A stretch of DNA of 64,000 nt from Salvia splendens (lineage: Eukaryota; Streptophyta; Magnoliopsida; Lamiales; Lamiaceae): positions 22,520,293-22,584,292 of the forward strand of contig NC_056047.1 in the NCBI RefSeq assembly GCF_004379255.2, read 5' to 3'. The notes beneath the pieces are model-generated. The model had not been told where the DNA came from, did not search any database, and saw only the letters and a program-made list of their open reading frames with translations. Below are positions 31,449 to 43,706 of the stretch, piece after piece (within the stretch, counting starts at the first letter, position 1; the number at the start of each line of letters is the position of its first letter). Both the position numbers and the translations under genes were made by a program.

Positions 31449-32902
31449 TGATAAGGCTCATTTCGTGCATCTATTTTATATATAAATTCTGTGATTTCTA
31501 CGGTGCTAACATGCCTTTATAAGTCCAGGTGCGTGAAAAATCTGCCAGACCCAGGAATGAAAGACAATTACCAGGGCAAAAGGAATAAAGGAGAATAGTG
31601 AAGAAAAAGAGTGAAATCCGCAAGGGCACAATCGTCAAATCAGGAATATCGTTGCCCTAGGGATTTGAGCCACGCCTATAAATACCAGGAAGCTTACGAA
31701 AAAAATGGGAGAGAATTTTTTTAGTTAGAAAATTTCCTTGGTATTTTCGGCTCACTTTTCACTCACTCTCGCACTTGGTTCAATGGAGATCTGGGGTAGT
31801 TAGTTGATGGTTTTGTCTTGTTCAGTTGAAGGTGTAACACCACTCCGAGAAGGAGTGAAGAAACAATTTTAATTTCTCGCACGTACTTTTGTCTCGCCGA
31901 TTTCCTTGCCGGAAATTCGGCGATTGCTTTGTGACTCGTTTTAGCTTATGCTTAATCTAGTTCCGATTTTTGTTTCGTTTGATCTTAATGTTTACTGCTC
32001 TGTTTACTGAATTGGATGCTTTTCGCAATTGATTTGTCGATCGTAGTTGAGATCGGTGTTGATCGGAGTTGGTTTTCTGAATTGATATTGAATTGGAGTT
32101 GAAATGATGTTGGAAATGGTGGATCTAGTTTGTTTGGTGATGATTCTGGTAGATCTAGCTTAGATTCTGTTAATTGTTTGAATCTAGAATACGTGTGTTC
32201 GGATCTGCATGGAAAACCCTGTTACTGCTTGTTTACTTAGCTCAGTAGTTTAGATCTGATAGTTGTTAGTTTAATTGAAGTATTCATCGTTCGATCTGAA
32301 GTATGCTCTGTTTTCATGCTCTGTTTTGTTCATTTCGTGCTTGTTTGTTGGAGAAGATGAAATCATTCGGTAGTTGTAGTCGCGTTACTTTAGTTTGTTA
32401 GTTGCAGCTTTTGTTAGTAGCTAATTAGAGTAATCTGTTTTGCTGTTTACTTTTTTGCTTACCTTGTGTTTGGTTAATATATGAAACTCTTTTACTGGAC
32501 CCAGGAAGTTTGTGAATCCTCTCAAGTTACTTTCGGATAAGAGTCATGTATGCAATTATGTTTTACGTACTTTCAATTCTCCAGATCTGGTAGTTAGAAT
32601 ACACTAGATTTCATTTCCCAGGCCTAATAGTTAAAACTCGACCCTCATGTTGCGTGGCAGCATCCAAACCCCTCCAAAAGTTCTCTCGATGCATTCCGAC
32701 CCTTCCATCCTCGTGGATTCGATCCCGAATTCCCTATACTAACCAATAGTGTAGAGGGTTGAGGTTTTGAGGCGAGATTGTTGCAACAACGACTGCATTC
32801 GGAAAGTTCACGATCTCCTAGACCCTGTGCTCTAGCGAATCCTCTGGACCTAAGAATTAAGCACAAACACAAAACAATAGCAACACATCATTTCGCTCCT
32901 CA
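31449..32902 (+). repeat. 5' LTR of Athila A
   Basis: 1454 bp, TGATAAGG ... CTCCTCA. It aligns throughout with the 3' LTR, with scattered single-base differences, so insertion is fairly recent but not new. Confidence 0.9.
31677..31684 (+). promoter_or_regulatory. TATA box in the Athila A 5' LTR
   Basis: TATAAATA, about 230 bases into the LTR. The same octamer is at 57188-57195 in the 3' LTR. Transcription probably starts near the AAAATTTCC/GGCTCACTTTT sequence about 30-60 bases on. Confidence 0.55.
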
Positions 32903-32904
32903 AA

Positions 32905-32920
32905 TGGCGCCGTTGCCGGG
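32905..32920 (+). other. Primer binding site (tRNA-Asp) of Athila A
   Basis: TGGCGCCGTTGCCGGG starts 2 bases after the LTR and is complementary to the 3' end of plant tRNA-Asp (…CCCGGCAACGGCGCCA). This is the established Athila primer type. Confidence 0.85.
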
Positions 32921-33006
32921 AATGGATGGCGTTATTTATGTTTGCATCTAGAGATTTTTGTCATACATAGTTTTCATTCGTTGTTTTTTCATTTTCTTTT
33001 CAGTTT

Positions 33007-33705
33007 ATGAGCAAGAGCTCAAGGTCAGGACACTGGAGTAACTCAGCTCGAGCTAGTTGGCAGATTAAGAAGACAGTCTCCCTGTTACTACCCGATCTGG
33101 GTTGACAACAGGAGATCCAGTCCAGCTGAGTTCAGAAAGTGACGACGATCTAGTCTCACCTGTTAAGGAGGAAGTTGAGTCAACTGCAGACTCGGACGAA
33201 GGAACCGTCAGAATGGTGGCTGAACCAGACAACTATCCAGAGATAAACTCGCTTAATGCTCATTTGAACGACGAGCCGGTACAAGCAATAGTGATCACCC
33301 AAGCTCAGATATTGATAGACATCAAGACCAACGTACTGGCGGTCATGCCACGTTTCTATGGCCGTAAGATAGAATGTCCCTACGAGTTTCTACACGAGTT
33401 TTGCAAGCTCTGCAGCATTCAGAAGAGGCCACCTAACTCGACCGAGAAGGATTATAGGTTACTGAAGGGGGAGGCGAACACATGGTTACTGAGGTTGCCG
33501 GCAAATTCTATAAGCTCGTGGGCGGATTTCAGGCTATTGTTCTTAGATTACTTCTTTCCATCGAACAAGACGTATGCAATCAAGAAGGATATTCTGGAAT
33601 TCCGACAAGATTATGATGAGGCGTTGAGTCAGTATTGGTCGCGTTTCAAGGGATTGCTCGATTCATGCCCCAACAACCGAATGTGCGAAGCAGAGGTATA
33701 CAACA
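33007..33705 (+). pseudogene. 5' part of Athila A gag, truncated
   Basis: ATG at 33007 (MSKSSRSGHW), one frame change near 33090, then an open frame with the gag core: IKTNVLAVMPRFYGRK, YEFLHEFCKLCSIQKRP, KGEANTWLLRLP, FRLLFLDYFFPSNKTYAIKK and SQYWSRFKGLLDSCP. Homology to the gag of element B stops at about 33705, where the inverted LTR piece of element B begins. It lacks the Gag C-terminal part and protease. Confidence 0.82.
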
Positions 33706-33889
33706 TTCCGTCTAGTCATTTTTCTCCGTATTGCTCACTTTTATCGCCGATTCCCTTCGCCATGCAATCGTCCTTCTTTCTTCCTGGACCTGGCGAAACT
33801 TTCTACACACCTGGTTTAAACAAATGTGTTAGACCCGTAAATGCATAATTTCAACCCCTTAATCAATGCATGAAATTAGTCTTATCAAA
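33706..33889 (-). repeat. Start of the 3' LTR of Athila B (truncated)
   Basis: On the minus strand, TGATAAGACTAATTTCATGC follows the tract AAGTGTGAGCAGTT, which is the same border context as in A at 56945-56960. Only the first 184 bp remain before A gag sequence. Confidence 0.7.
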
Positions 33890-34794
33890 CTGCTCACACT
33901 TGAACCATACTTGTCCTCAAGTATAAAGACAAGAAAAAAGAAATAAAGTGAATTTCAACGCATGATTATCCTATGACCGACTTTACCTAGACCTAGACAT
34001 ACTACAGACTCACAAAAAGAAAATAAACACTTAAAGAAAAACACAAAGGCACGAACTAGTTTCAACTTTTAGGCAGTCGTCCCCACAAGCTTAAGGTCTA
34101 TCCGATTCGTCTACAGTCTCCAAATCCTCCCATTTCCTTCCTCTACTTAATCGGTTCGTCAGTTCGTCAAGATAGCCTATCGACTTCCCAATTGTTAGAT
34201 TCACTCGATCGCTCATTCCTCACCAGGGATGTTAGGATCGAATCACTCTTAAGTCAATGGTACACCACTGATGCGTCGAGTTATGAGAGTTTCTCTCTCC
34301 TATAGTCCTCCTTTTTATTTCCTGGGCCAGGTTACTATTGTTTCCTGCCCTTAGGAACTTTTCTTTTGCTACCATTTTTTTTCTTTTATTTCCTTTTCCA
34401 TGGACTTCGTCCAGCTTTTACCTCTGAATTTTTTATTTTCTTCCTCCCCTGGACTTTATCCAGCTTATACCTCCAGACTCTTCTCCCTTCGCAATCAAGT
34501 GGTGGCCCCCTTTTTATACAAGTTAGCTGTAAGTGTATGGCTTATAACTCACATTTATGATGGGGCTTCATAACTAGGTCATCAAAGGCATCCCCCATCG
34601 TCCTTACGTCATTCAAACCGAATTCAGCTTTTTAAGGAAAAAGGCCTCAAAGTTGACATGCATCCTATCTTCAATTGCTCTCACTAGGGGAATCTTGCCT
34701 TATTATATTCACTAGCTCATGCGACACAAAAAAAACCTAGACCTAAAGACTCCTATCGACATTAAACACAAATTGTACTACTCTCTCCCCCTCC

Positions 34795-35044
34795 CCCTCC
34801 CACTTCACTCAAGCTTGTCCCCGAGCTATCCTAGTGAAGGGGGGAAACAGAGAAGTAATAACAGACCACAACAAAACACACATCATACAGAACAACAAAT
34901 GCGCATAAACAAAACAAACTTCTCACACTTAGACCGAGCAACGGGCTAAGTGGGAGAAATTACAATAGTGCAAAAACCAAAACATGCCCAAAAGCAACAC
35001 AAACTTCTCACACTTAGACCAAGGATTGGGCTAAGTGGGAGAAG
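34795..35044 (-). repeat. Stem-loop array downstream of ORF3 in Athila B
   Basis: On the minus strand, two stem-loops of the form TCTCCCACTTAG-CC-loop-GG-TCTAAGTGTGAGA lie at about 35004-35044 and 34917-34957. A CACTTCACT...AGTGAAG hairpin follows at about 34800-34842. The same series occurs in element A at 55429-55724. Confidence 0.75.
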
Positions 35045-35214
35045 ACACACATAACACAAACACAAAACAACAAACATATAAACGCATAAAAAACGGAAAG
35101 AAAAAGAAAGAAGAACTGAAAGTTAAAAGTTACTTGGCCATGGGGGTCTCAATTCGGGGTTTGGCCCCCTCGGGAGCCAAACTGGGGTGGAACATAGGGT
35201 CGGCTCACCTTCGC

Positions 35215-37671
35215 TTATTTCCTGGCCGGCGACTCCGGCTTTTCCTCTTCCTTCTCACTTGGTTTCGATACTGGCTTCTTCACTGACACGGGCTTAGATA
35301 CAGACGGGGCTATCAGGGGCTTGGACGCTGGTGGGGGCTGCTGGAGAGAATAACTTCCCTGCCCTGGCGGCTTGGACACACTGCTGGGTCCAGCGGACAA
35401 TTTCTTCTGGGGCTCGGGAAAGTTCTCCTTCATCCACTTGGTCATCGTCATCATCAAGGTTACGGCCTCCGCCATTCGATCATTCTGCGCGGATGACCTC
35501 CCCGCCAGCTCAGTAAAACTGCCCCTAAGGGCCTTAATCTCGTCCCTGACATCACCAAGCTCCTTCCGCATCAATCCCATTTCCTTTGTCATCTCGTCAT
35601 ACTCTACACTAGCCACCGTTTCGACAACATCCTGTTCTGGCTTCACTTGGGGTTCCATTCTGCCAACCTCATAAAAGCAAACATCCTTCCCGTGCATGTA
35701 GAGCAGGCCCTTGTTGAAGAAATAATCAACGCTGAAGATCTCGGGCGGCTCGCACATTACTACCTCCGGTGCAGATTTTGCTATCTTCATGATTGTGTTT
35801 CGCTGAAGGTAAGCTCCGAGAAGGTGGCATGTGTACATGTGGCGGGAGGAATTTGCAGCCATCTGGTGACAAGCCTGAGCTAACCAATAGCCCAGGTGTA
35901 CCCGCACGCCTTTAGCCATGCACCATGTAAAATAGAGGTCAGCAGTAGTTAGGGCAGAATAGGAGGTCCCCATCAAATTATAGCTTATAAAAGCCGAAGC
36001 AAAACGCAGGATACGGTTGTCGATATGGAAGGCTTTCGAGTAGCTAGTCTTGAATTGCCCCACTTTAGGATGGGTGACAAATTCCCAAGCAGATTGCGGT
36101 TTGAACCCAGGAGTGTACTTCGGAGGTCCCACCACGCGCTCGTTCCAAATGCCTTCGTCGTCTTCTGAGCGGGTAAACAACCCCAACCGGAGGGACCATT
36201 CTCTGATACTCATTTCATGTTCCTCTGTAAAAAGTTGGAAAGTAATCGAATCTGCGTCGAGATCGGTGGTGGTTCTCAGGCGGAAAGTTGAGAAAAACTC
36301 CCGAGCCAATGCTGTTGGCACCTCCGCGTCACTATGTTTTAAAAGCCAGTCAAACCCAATTGCACCGATGTATTGACGGAACTCCTCATCAGAGTCTATC
36401 TCCCGTAACTCTTCCCGATCGTACCGTTTCCCGAATTTCGCTAGCATGCCAGAACCACACCGCTCTTTGTACGTTGCCGTTCTCTTTGGATCCTCGAACT
36501 TTCCTATTGCTTCCAACAATCCTTTCGTCAACCAGACTTCTGCTAGCTCAAAATTCAACTCCTCCTTTTGCTCATCCATCTCTTCTTCATCAGACTCACT
36601 ATCCAGAGTAGGGCCAACTCGTTCCTTGGCGAAGGGAACTTTAGTAGGGACTGTGAGTGGAACCTCAGCAGATTTGTCCGCTGTAGTCTGCTTGGACTTC
36701 TTGGTCCGGGAGGTAGCAGCATGCTTGCCTTTTCTTTTGCGTTCCTCCGCCATGCGGCGCTCCTCTGCTTCATCCTCCTTCTTGCTAGACCCAGGGATCT
36801 GCTCCCCTTGTCCGCCTTCTGTTCCCGGGGCTAGGCACTCCTCCTCTGTGGAAAGGGTGAGATCTTCGATCTCATCCCTTAAGCTTCTCCTGGCCCTAAG
36901 TCTGGCCTCCCTTTTATCCACCGGCGAATCTGTGGCCTCCGGAATCTCTACCAGATCTACCATCAATTGTAGCCCACTGCCCTTAAGCACCGAAACGTCC
37001 TCAGTAACGGGGGCCTCTCCCCTTTCAGACAAACCAGGGGTCCCTCCTCGATGTAAACAGTGGTTTCCCCCCAGCAAATAACCGGTCAGAAATAAAGGCT
37101 TCACTGCCCATGAATTTTTTTGGGGTTTCCCCTTCAGCAATTCTTTCATCAACCACAGGGGTTTCCCCCTCCGAATCACCAAATAACCCACGGTTTTCCC
37201 CCCAGTCACTACACCTTCAGTAATAGGGGTTTCCCCCTCAACAACCTCTTCTGTAGAAACAGGGGTTTCCCCCTCAACAACCTCTTCTGTAGAAACAGGG
37301 GTTTCCGCCTCAACAACTTGTGCCGTACTCTGATTACCAACCGCCATGTGCACGAGTTCCATGGCCGGACCGCCCTCGCCTTCCTGTTCCTCACCTACCG
37401 CTGCGTTTCTCATCGGCGCGCTGGTAGTCGGTTCGAATTCTGCATTTACAATCGCGGGTTGGGCTGTCGAATCTTTCGGAACCACCGGCGATGGTGGTGC
37501 TGCGGTCGTTGCAGCGGAAGGTTTGTGCTGCTCCATCATTGCCGTGAAGAGGACGAAGGCCTTCATTGCCTCCTCTGTACTTCCGAATTTCTGAACCAAA
37601 TCTGACATGAACGCCGCCGCACCGGAATCGGTGGATGTGGTGTGGTTCCCTGCTTTGGATGTGTTCTTCAT
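35215..37671 (-). CDS. Athila ORF3 (ATHILA-domain protein) of element B
   Basis: An intact frame of 818 residues from the ATG at 37671 (MKNTSKAG). Acidic, repeat-rich N-terminal half with TPVSTEEVVEGE repeats (about 37195-37330), Lys-rich basic stretch (KRKGKHAATSRTKKSKQ), then the Athila domain: WLTKGLLEAIGKFEDPKR, FDWLLKH, AREFFSTFR, SITFQLFTEEHEMSIREWSL, LYFTWCMAKGVRVHLGYWL and MYTCHLLGAYLQRNTIM. The C-terminal part has a coiled-coil-like stretch and a Pro/Lys-rich tail. This ORF lies between integrase and the 3' LTR in Athila elements. It has been likened to env but its role is unproven. A stretch near 37000-37150 looks shifted and restored. Confidence 0.82.
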   Translation of the reverse strand: MKNTSKAGNHTTSTDSGAAAFMSDLVQKFGSTEEAMKAFVLFTAMMEQHKPSAATTAAPPSPVVPKDSTAQPAIVNAEFEPTTSAPMRNAAVGEEQEGEGGPAMELVHMAVGNQSTAQVVEAETPVSTEEVVEGETPVSTEEVVEGETPITEGVVTGGKTVGYLVIRRGKPLWLMKELLKGKPQKNSWAVKPLFLTGYLLGGNHCLHRGGTPGLSERGEAPVTEDVSVLKGSGLQLMVDLVEIPEATDSPVDKREARLRARRSLRDEIEDLTLSTEEECLAPGTEGGQGEQIPGSSKKEDEAEERRMAEERKRKGKHAATSRTKKSKQTTADKSAEVPLTVPTKVPFAKERVGPTLDSESDEEEMDEQKEELNFELAEVWLTKGLLEAIGKFEDPKRTATYKERCGSGMLAKFGKRYDREELREIDSDEEFRQYIGAIGFDWLLKHSDAEVPTALAREFFSTFRLRTTTDLDADSITFQLFTEEHEMSIREWSLRLGLFTRSEDDEGIWNERVVGPPKYTPGFKPQSAWEFVTHPKVGQFKTSYSKAFHIDNRILRFASAFISYNLMGTSYSALTTADLYFTWCMAKGVRVHLGYWLAQACHQMAANSSRHMYTCHLLGAYLQRNTIMKIAKSAPEVVMCEPPEIFSVDYFFNKGLLYMHGKDVCFYEVGRMEPQVKPEQDVVETVASVEYDEMTKEMGLMRKELGDVRDEIKALRGSFTELAGRSSAQNDRMAEAVTLMMTMTKWMKENFPEPQKKLSAGPSSVSKPPGQGSYSLQQPPPASKPLIAPSVSKPVSVKKPVSKPSEKEEEKPESPARK

Positions 37672-37699
37672 GACCTGAATCTGCAAATTTCTCAAGAAC

Positions 37700-38238
37700 T
37701 TGGGTGAAATTTTCGATTAGGGTTAGACAACTATGGGTATAGCGAGAGAAAATTTGGGGATTTTTAGAGTGAGGGTTTTTTGAAAAATAAAGGAAAAATG
37801 AGGGAATTATGTATATTGAGTAAGGATGGGAACGGTTGCAGGCGTGATGTAAGCAATCGTACGCCTTCCCATAAAGTGAGAATTTGAAATTCGAAACTTC
37901 ACCACTTCCCTCCCAAACTAAAATCTCTCTGCCCCATGTAAACGCTACTCTCCGCAATACCACATTTAGGAAAAACAAAAATGAAATGCCAGACTCCCAG
38001 GTCAAGGATTCACATGTGACAAAATAATTTCCCTAAGAAGTCTGGTGTTTCGAAAATATTTATGGAAGATTAGAATTTTTTCTTTGTTTGGTAATTTTTA
38101 CTATTTGAAAAGCAATTAAACTATTTACACTTTCAATTGATTACTCTCGAGATCCCATGGTTCAGTGTATAGATTGAAAAATGCATCCCCATTTACCTGA
38201 CCCAGGAATTCGTCGAGAGCACTTACTTTCTAGACCGA
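37700..38238 (-). other. Spacer between integrase and ORF3 in element B
   Basis: Non-coding leader of ORF3. It contains TTGACCTGGGAGTCTGG near 37990 (minus strand), which is also found just upstream of the ORF3 of element A (52760 region), confirming that A and B are related. Confidence 0.6.
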
Positions 38239-41059
38239 TTATGCGATAATAGAGAGTGCGCGTAGTGGCACTTCCTCCACCACACACAACTCAGAATTAT
38301 CCCTAAAAACCTTTACTCGATGACCATTAACTAGGAAAGGAGTAGAGTTTGAGGCACTTCTCTGGATTTCCACAGCTCCATTTGCTCGGAGGCCAACAAT
38401 TGTGTATGGCCCGATCCATTTGGACTTTAGCTTCCCAGGCTTCATCTTGAGCCTAGATTGGAAAAGGAGGACCTTCTGACCTACTTGTAGTTCCTTGACC
38501 CGGAGGTTTTTGTCATGCCAGAGCCTTGTTTTCTCTTTGTACCACATTGCGGACTCATATGACTCCAGCCTTAACTCTTCCAGCTCTTGAAGTTGCAATT
38601 TCCTCTCTTCCTCACAAGACTGGGGTCTCATATTGATCTCCTTCACCGCCCAATATGCTCTGTGCTCCACTCCCACTGGCAGGTGGCACATCTTGCCAAA
38701 CACCAACCTGTAGGGCGACATCCCAATAGGCGTTTTGTATGCAGTCCTGTAAGCCCATAATGCATCACCAAGCCTCTTACTCCAATCCTTACTTGACAGA
38801 TTCACCGTATTCTCCAATATTACCTTGATCTCCCTGTTTGATATCTCTGCATGTCCATTAGACTGAGGATGATACGGAGTTGAAAGACTGTGGTGGACTC
38901 CGTATTTCCTCATCAGAGCTTCTATGGTTCGGTTACGGAAATGCGTCCCTTGATCAGATATAATAGCTCGGGGCACACCGTACCTGTAAGCCAATAAAAT
39001 CCAATGTCTAGGACTTTTCTCGCAGTTTTTCTCGGCCCAAAATGACCACCATAAATAAGGATCGTCCCAGAAATAATACTTCACCTCGATTTTAAGCTTC
39101 ATCCTCTGGCCCCGGGAAATTTCTTGTGAACTGGGCACCTCTCCTGTGACCAAGTAATTTGCCAGGTCTGCGAACCATGGTTCAGCGTTCAGCTGACACT
39201 TCCCTTTCTCAGCATCCCCTGGACCTGTTATCGCCATTATTTCCTCCCAACTGATAGGTCTAGGAGATTCCTTCATGCAGTATAAATGTTCTTCTGGAAA
39301 CTCATCAGGTATAGCTTCCTCCGTTTCTCCCTGGAAAATCTGACTCAGATGGTCAGCCACTTTATTCTCTGTCCCCTTTTTGTCTCTAACTTCCCAATCA
39401 AACTCTTGCAAAAGTAACACCTAACGGATTAACCTTGGCTTGGATTCTTTCTTCGCCAGCAAGTATTTGATAGCCGTGTGGTCGGTAAAAACTATCACTC
39501 TCGACCCCAGTAAGTATGGCCGAAACTTCTCAAATGAATAAACGACTGCCAGCATTTCCTTTTCCGTGGTGTCATAGTTTTTCTGGGCCTGGTTGAGTGT
39601 CTTCGAAGCATAGAAGATCACGTAACTTTTTCCATCGACCCTTTGACCTAGTACCGCCCCCACTGCGTAGTCGCTTGCATCGCACATTATTTCAAACGGC
39701 AGACTCCAGTCGGGTGCCCTGATGATAGGGGCAGATACTAATTTATCTTTCAACAGTTGAAAAGCCTTTTTACACTCTTCGTCGAAGACGAAATCAACTT
39801 CATTATGCAACAAATGGGTGAGCAGCTGGGCAATCTTCGCGAAGTCCTTTATGAATCCTCTATAGAAACCTGCATGCCCTAGGAATCCCCTAACTTCTTT
39901 CTGATTCGTAGGGTACGACAATTTTGAAATCACATCGACCTTTGCTTGGTCCACCTGTATGCCTTTTTGAAGTGACACTCTCCTCAATCTCTGAGACTAC
40001 ATGCCCCAAGACGATTCCCTCGGGCACCATGAAGTGACACTTTTTGAAGTTTAGGACCAAATTCTTTTCCTGGCATCTCCTCAATACTACGTCCAGGCTA
40101 GCGAAACAGGACTCGAAAGAGTTCCCATATACGGTGAAATCATCCATGAAAATCTCGATAAAATCCTCCAGTAGATCCGAAAAGATACTCATCATGCAAC
40201 GTTGAAAAGTGCCTGGCGCATTGCATAGCCCAAACGGCATAGCCAAAAGGGCACGTAAATGTAGTCTTCTCTTGGTCTTCGGGATCTACATAGATCTGGA
40301 AGTATCCACTGTATCCGTCAAGTAAATAAAAATATTGTTTACCAGCCATCCTTTCTAACATCTGATCAATGAATGGTAGGGGAAAGTGATCCTTCCTGGT
40401 TGCTTCATTCAGTTTCCTGTAATCGATGCACATCCTCCACCCAGTGACAAGTCGAGTGGGCACCAATTCATTTTTGTCATTCTTAACTACCTGAATTCCT
40501 GACTTTTTAGGTACCATGTGAACTGGACTGACCAATTCACTGTCTGGTTTGGAGTAAATGATGCCTAGGGAAAGCAGCTTCAAAACTTCTTTCAGAACTT
40601 CCTCCCCCATGTTTGGATTTATCTTACGTAGTGGATCTCTACAGGCCTTAGCTCCTTCTTCAAACCTGATATGATACATGCAAAGATCTGGACTGATCCC
40701 TACTAGGTCTGAAAGAGTCCATCCTATTGCCTTCTTATTTCATCTAATTACCTCAAGTAGGTCTCTTTTTTTTCCTTGGTCAAGTTGTTGTTGACGATGA
40801 CCGGGAAAGTCTCATTTTCTTCTAGATAGGCATACTTAAGGCCTGGCGGGAGAGTTTTCAATTCCTTCTTGGGGGTACTTGTTTCCTGGGGCAAAGGATT
40901 CTTTTTTGTAGCATCTGTTGTCATTCCCGTCCCAGACCCGGAGGAACTTTCCATACTAGCCACCTGGGCTGATTCCTTTGTCCTGACTAACTTTAGATTT
41001 CTACAGAATTCTGATATAGCTTCGGCTAGCTCATCATCCTTTAATTCCTTCATGTGCAT
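38239..41059 (-). pseudogene. Athila B reverse transcriptase, RNase H and integrase, broken
   Basis: Minus strand. RT: LGIIYSKPDSELVSPVHMV, GWRMCIDYRKLNEATRKDHF, LDGYSGYFQI, MPFGLCNAPGTFQRCMM and the catalytic FMDDF. RNase [38 protein letters not shown] and [11 protein letters not shown]. Integrase: [71 protein letters not shown] short deletion near 40240 removes residues before MPFGLCN. The frame shifts near 39990, and a TAG at 39421-39423 replaces the Trp of RLIRWVLLLQ. About 130 residues are missing between YYFWDDPY and [10 protein letters not shown], which includes the zinc-binding domain and first integrase aspartate. Confidence 0.88.
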
Positions 41060-41130
41060 TGCCTCACACCAACCAGCTACCTATCTGTCAATAGAGTGAC
41101 TTAACTCTGAATTTCCGATCTGTTCCTGCA

Positions 41131-41673
41131 TTAACTCGGTCTCAAGATATTCCTGGACCAGGGGTTAATAACATCGATAGCATGCAAATTTTCAACATCT
41201 AATGGTTTCTTCATTGCTTCATCTATGCTAAATGTATATTTTTCCCCATTATATTCCAGGCATATTATCCCATCAAACACATCGATAATGGTCTTAGCGG
41301 TACGTAGAAAAGGTCTCCCTAAGAGCACGCCGCTAGACTCAGCAGATTCATTACCACTCATTCTAATAACATGGAAATCGGCCGGATACAGAAAATCATG
41401 CACTTTGACAATAACATTTTTTAAAACTCCCTCGGGACAAATGCACGACCAATCCGCCAATTGGATCACCACTTTTGTGTCCACCATTTCCACTCCTACC
41501 AGCTTTTTATATATGGAAAGCGGTAAAACATTTATCGATGCCCCTAAATCACACATAGCATGCTCAATTCTGACATCACCAATGGAAATGGATAAGGTGA
41601 ACATACTTGGGTCAGTGCGTTTCGAAGGCATCCTACGTTTCTGAATCACTGCTGATACGTTCTCTCCAATCAA
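41131..41673 (-). pseudogene. Athila B aspartic protease region
   Basis: The frame has SMFTLSISIGDVRIEHAMCD, then LGASINVLPLSIYKKL (the D-x-G-A-S active-site loop) and GVLLGRPFLRTAKTIIDV, the pattern of Athila proteases. It processes the Gag-Pol polyprotein. Stops and frame changes separate it from gag and RT. Confidence 0.78.
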
Positions 41674-42349
41674 AATCTTCCCACTGGGCCTTGTCTTTCC
41701 AGCTATGAACTCCTAGATGAATTTGCTGAAAACGGGCAATTTCAAAACCTGTAAGAATGGTAGGTTTATCTCCAACTTTCCAAAGATATCCATAAAATCC
41801 ACTGGTTCATCTTTCTTCCTCTTAGCCTCTCCTCGGTGCGGAAATGGTTTCAATTGTTTCCCTGGTCTGGTAGATCCTTCAGCTGTAAACTCACCCGTTC
41901 CTTTTCTCACTACCTCGTCCTCCACTTCTGGCTCTGGGTCTAGGAAAAATGGTTCGGCCATACTTGGTAATGGTTTCTCCAGATCACCTTCCCGAAGGTC
42001 ATCTATTCGCCGAAACTCTATGCTTTCAATTTTTCAGACTCAGGAACTAGATCCTTTCCCTCTTTGCCTTTCACGAGAGGTGTTTCTTCATCCTTCCTCA
42101 TCACTGGACCTTCGTAACCACGACCGGATCTCAAAGTGATTTGGTTGATATTAGCTCTGTCGGGTGGCCTTACTTAGGAAGGAATCCTTCCTTCGTTCCC
42201 TCACATCTCGCTCAAGGAAGTCGCGATCTGGGACAATTGTTTGGCCAACATGTCCATTGCTGCCTTCTGCTCTAACTGAGTGTCTTGAAGCTTATGCACT
42301 ACGTCATTGTTAGATTGCAAGTTGTTGTGCATATGTCGTTGCGAACTGA

Positions 42350-43706
42350 CTAGGTCATGCACCATATCATCAATATTCTTTGGTGGCTTAGAAATGGGTT
42401 GGCTGGGACTCGGTCCTGAACCCTGGTTCGGTCCACTTCCTTGGTTCTGGCAAAAATTCCCCTAACTTCCTGAACTGTTGTTGTACTGATTTCCCAGCCC
42501 TTGGTTCCCCTGGTAAGAAGGTTGGGAATTTTGATAATTTCCTGGGTAACTCCTTTGATGTGGCGGTACATATGAGTTCCCCTGGTGGTTTTGACTCCTG
42601 TTTCCCAAATTCGAATGATCTCCCGAATTTCGGTTGCTCCAGTTGTTCTGCCCCTCCTGATTTCTTTCCGACCAGTTAGTCTGCCTTTCTGGTTGATGTG
42701 CCAACTGAGCGTTCTGTTGTGGGGGTGGATGGTTCGGATTGTTGTCAGACCATCTAAAATTGGGATGGTTTCTCCATGGTGCATCCCTCTGTCTCCCTGG
42801 ATTCCAACTTCCATCTGGGTTCCAACTCCCCATTATTTTAACTTGGGTCTGGTAATCTCCTTCTTGAGGACCATAATATTGCTGGGGTGGAGCTTCTCCT
42901 AGACCTGGAGGCTTTTCTTTTTCTTGTGATGCTGGTGGATTAGTCTTCTCGATTGCATTCAAAAGTGCTTTCTCAAGCCTATCTATTCTTGCCTCGACTC
43001 TTTCATCATCCTGCTCTCTCAGCGCATTTTCTGACCCTCTCCTCATAACATTCCTCGGGTTGTCGTACGCCTTTTTGGCCTCTATCAACTTCTCCAAGAT
43101 CTCTCTCGCTTCACTTCCCTTCTTCTTCGTAAAATTTCCTCCACTCGAGGAATTCATCAAATCCTTTGACTCAGGGTTGGCTCAATCATAAAACAAATAG
43201 TAAATCTCTCCCTCGATCATTCTATGGTTCGGGCAAGTATCCAACAATCCTTTAAACCGCGACCAATACTGACTAAGAGACTCATCGTACTCCTGCTTAC
43301 ACTCCACGATTTCCTTCTTCAGAGCGTTGGTCTTGTTTGAAGGGAAAAAGTAATCCAGAAATTCCAACTTGAAATCTCTCCATGTTCGAATTGAATCTGG
43401 AGGTAGCCTCAGTAGCCATGTGTTAGCCTCTCCCTTCAGGGCAAATGGAATTGTACGTAGGCGATAATCCTCCTCTGTTGTGTCGTTAGGCCTTTTCTGA
43501 ATACTGCACAGCTTGCTAAACTCATTTAAGAACTCGTATGGAAACTCGTTCCTACGTCCAGAGAACATCGGTAGAATGCCTAACATATTTGTTTTAATAT
43601 TGATGGCCCTCTGACGCGGATTCATAACTATAGCCTGGGCTGGCTCACCATCTAAATGGGTAGTGAGCGAACCGATCTCCGGATCTGGGTCGACTACGTG
43701 TGCCAT
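42350..43706 (-). pseudogene. Athila B gag
   Basis: MAHVVDPDPEIGSL, IKTNMLGILPMFSGRRNEFP, FSKLCSIQKRPNDTT, KGEANTWLLRLPPDS, LEFLDYFFPSNKTNALKK and SQYWSRFKGLLDTCP match the gag of element A. A stop at about 43182 separates this from a Gln/Asn/Pro-rich second half (MMNSSSGGNFTKKK ... NWSERNQEGQNN). No CCHC zinc knuckle is seen, as is usual for Athila. The first part of gag (43941-43706) is in another frame. Confidence 0.8.

Noticed and set aside
36446..37081. 211-residue plus-strand frame opposite Athila B ORF3
   Set aside because: Antisense shadow of a real ORF3. Its composition mirrors the coding strand.
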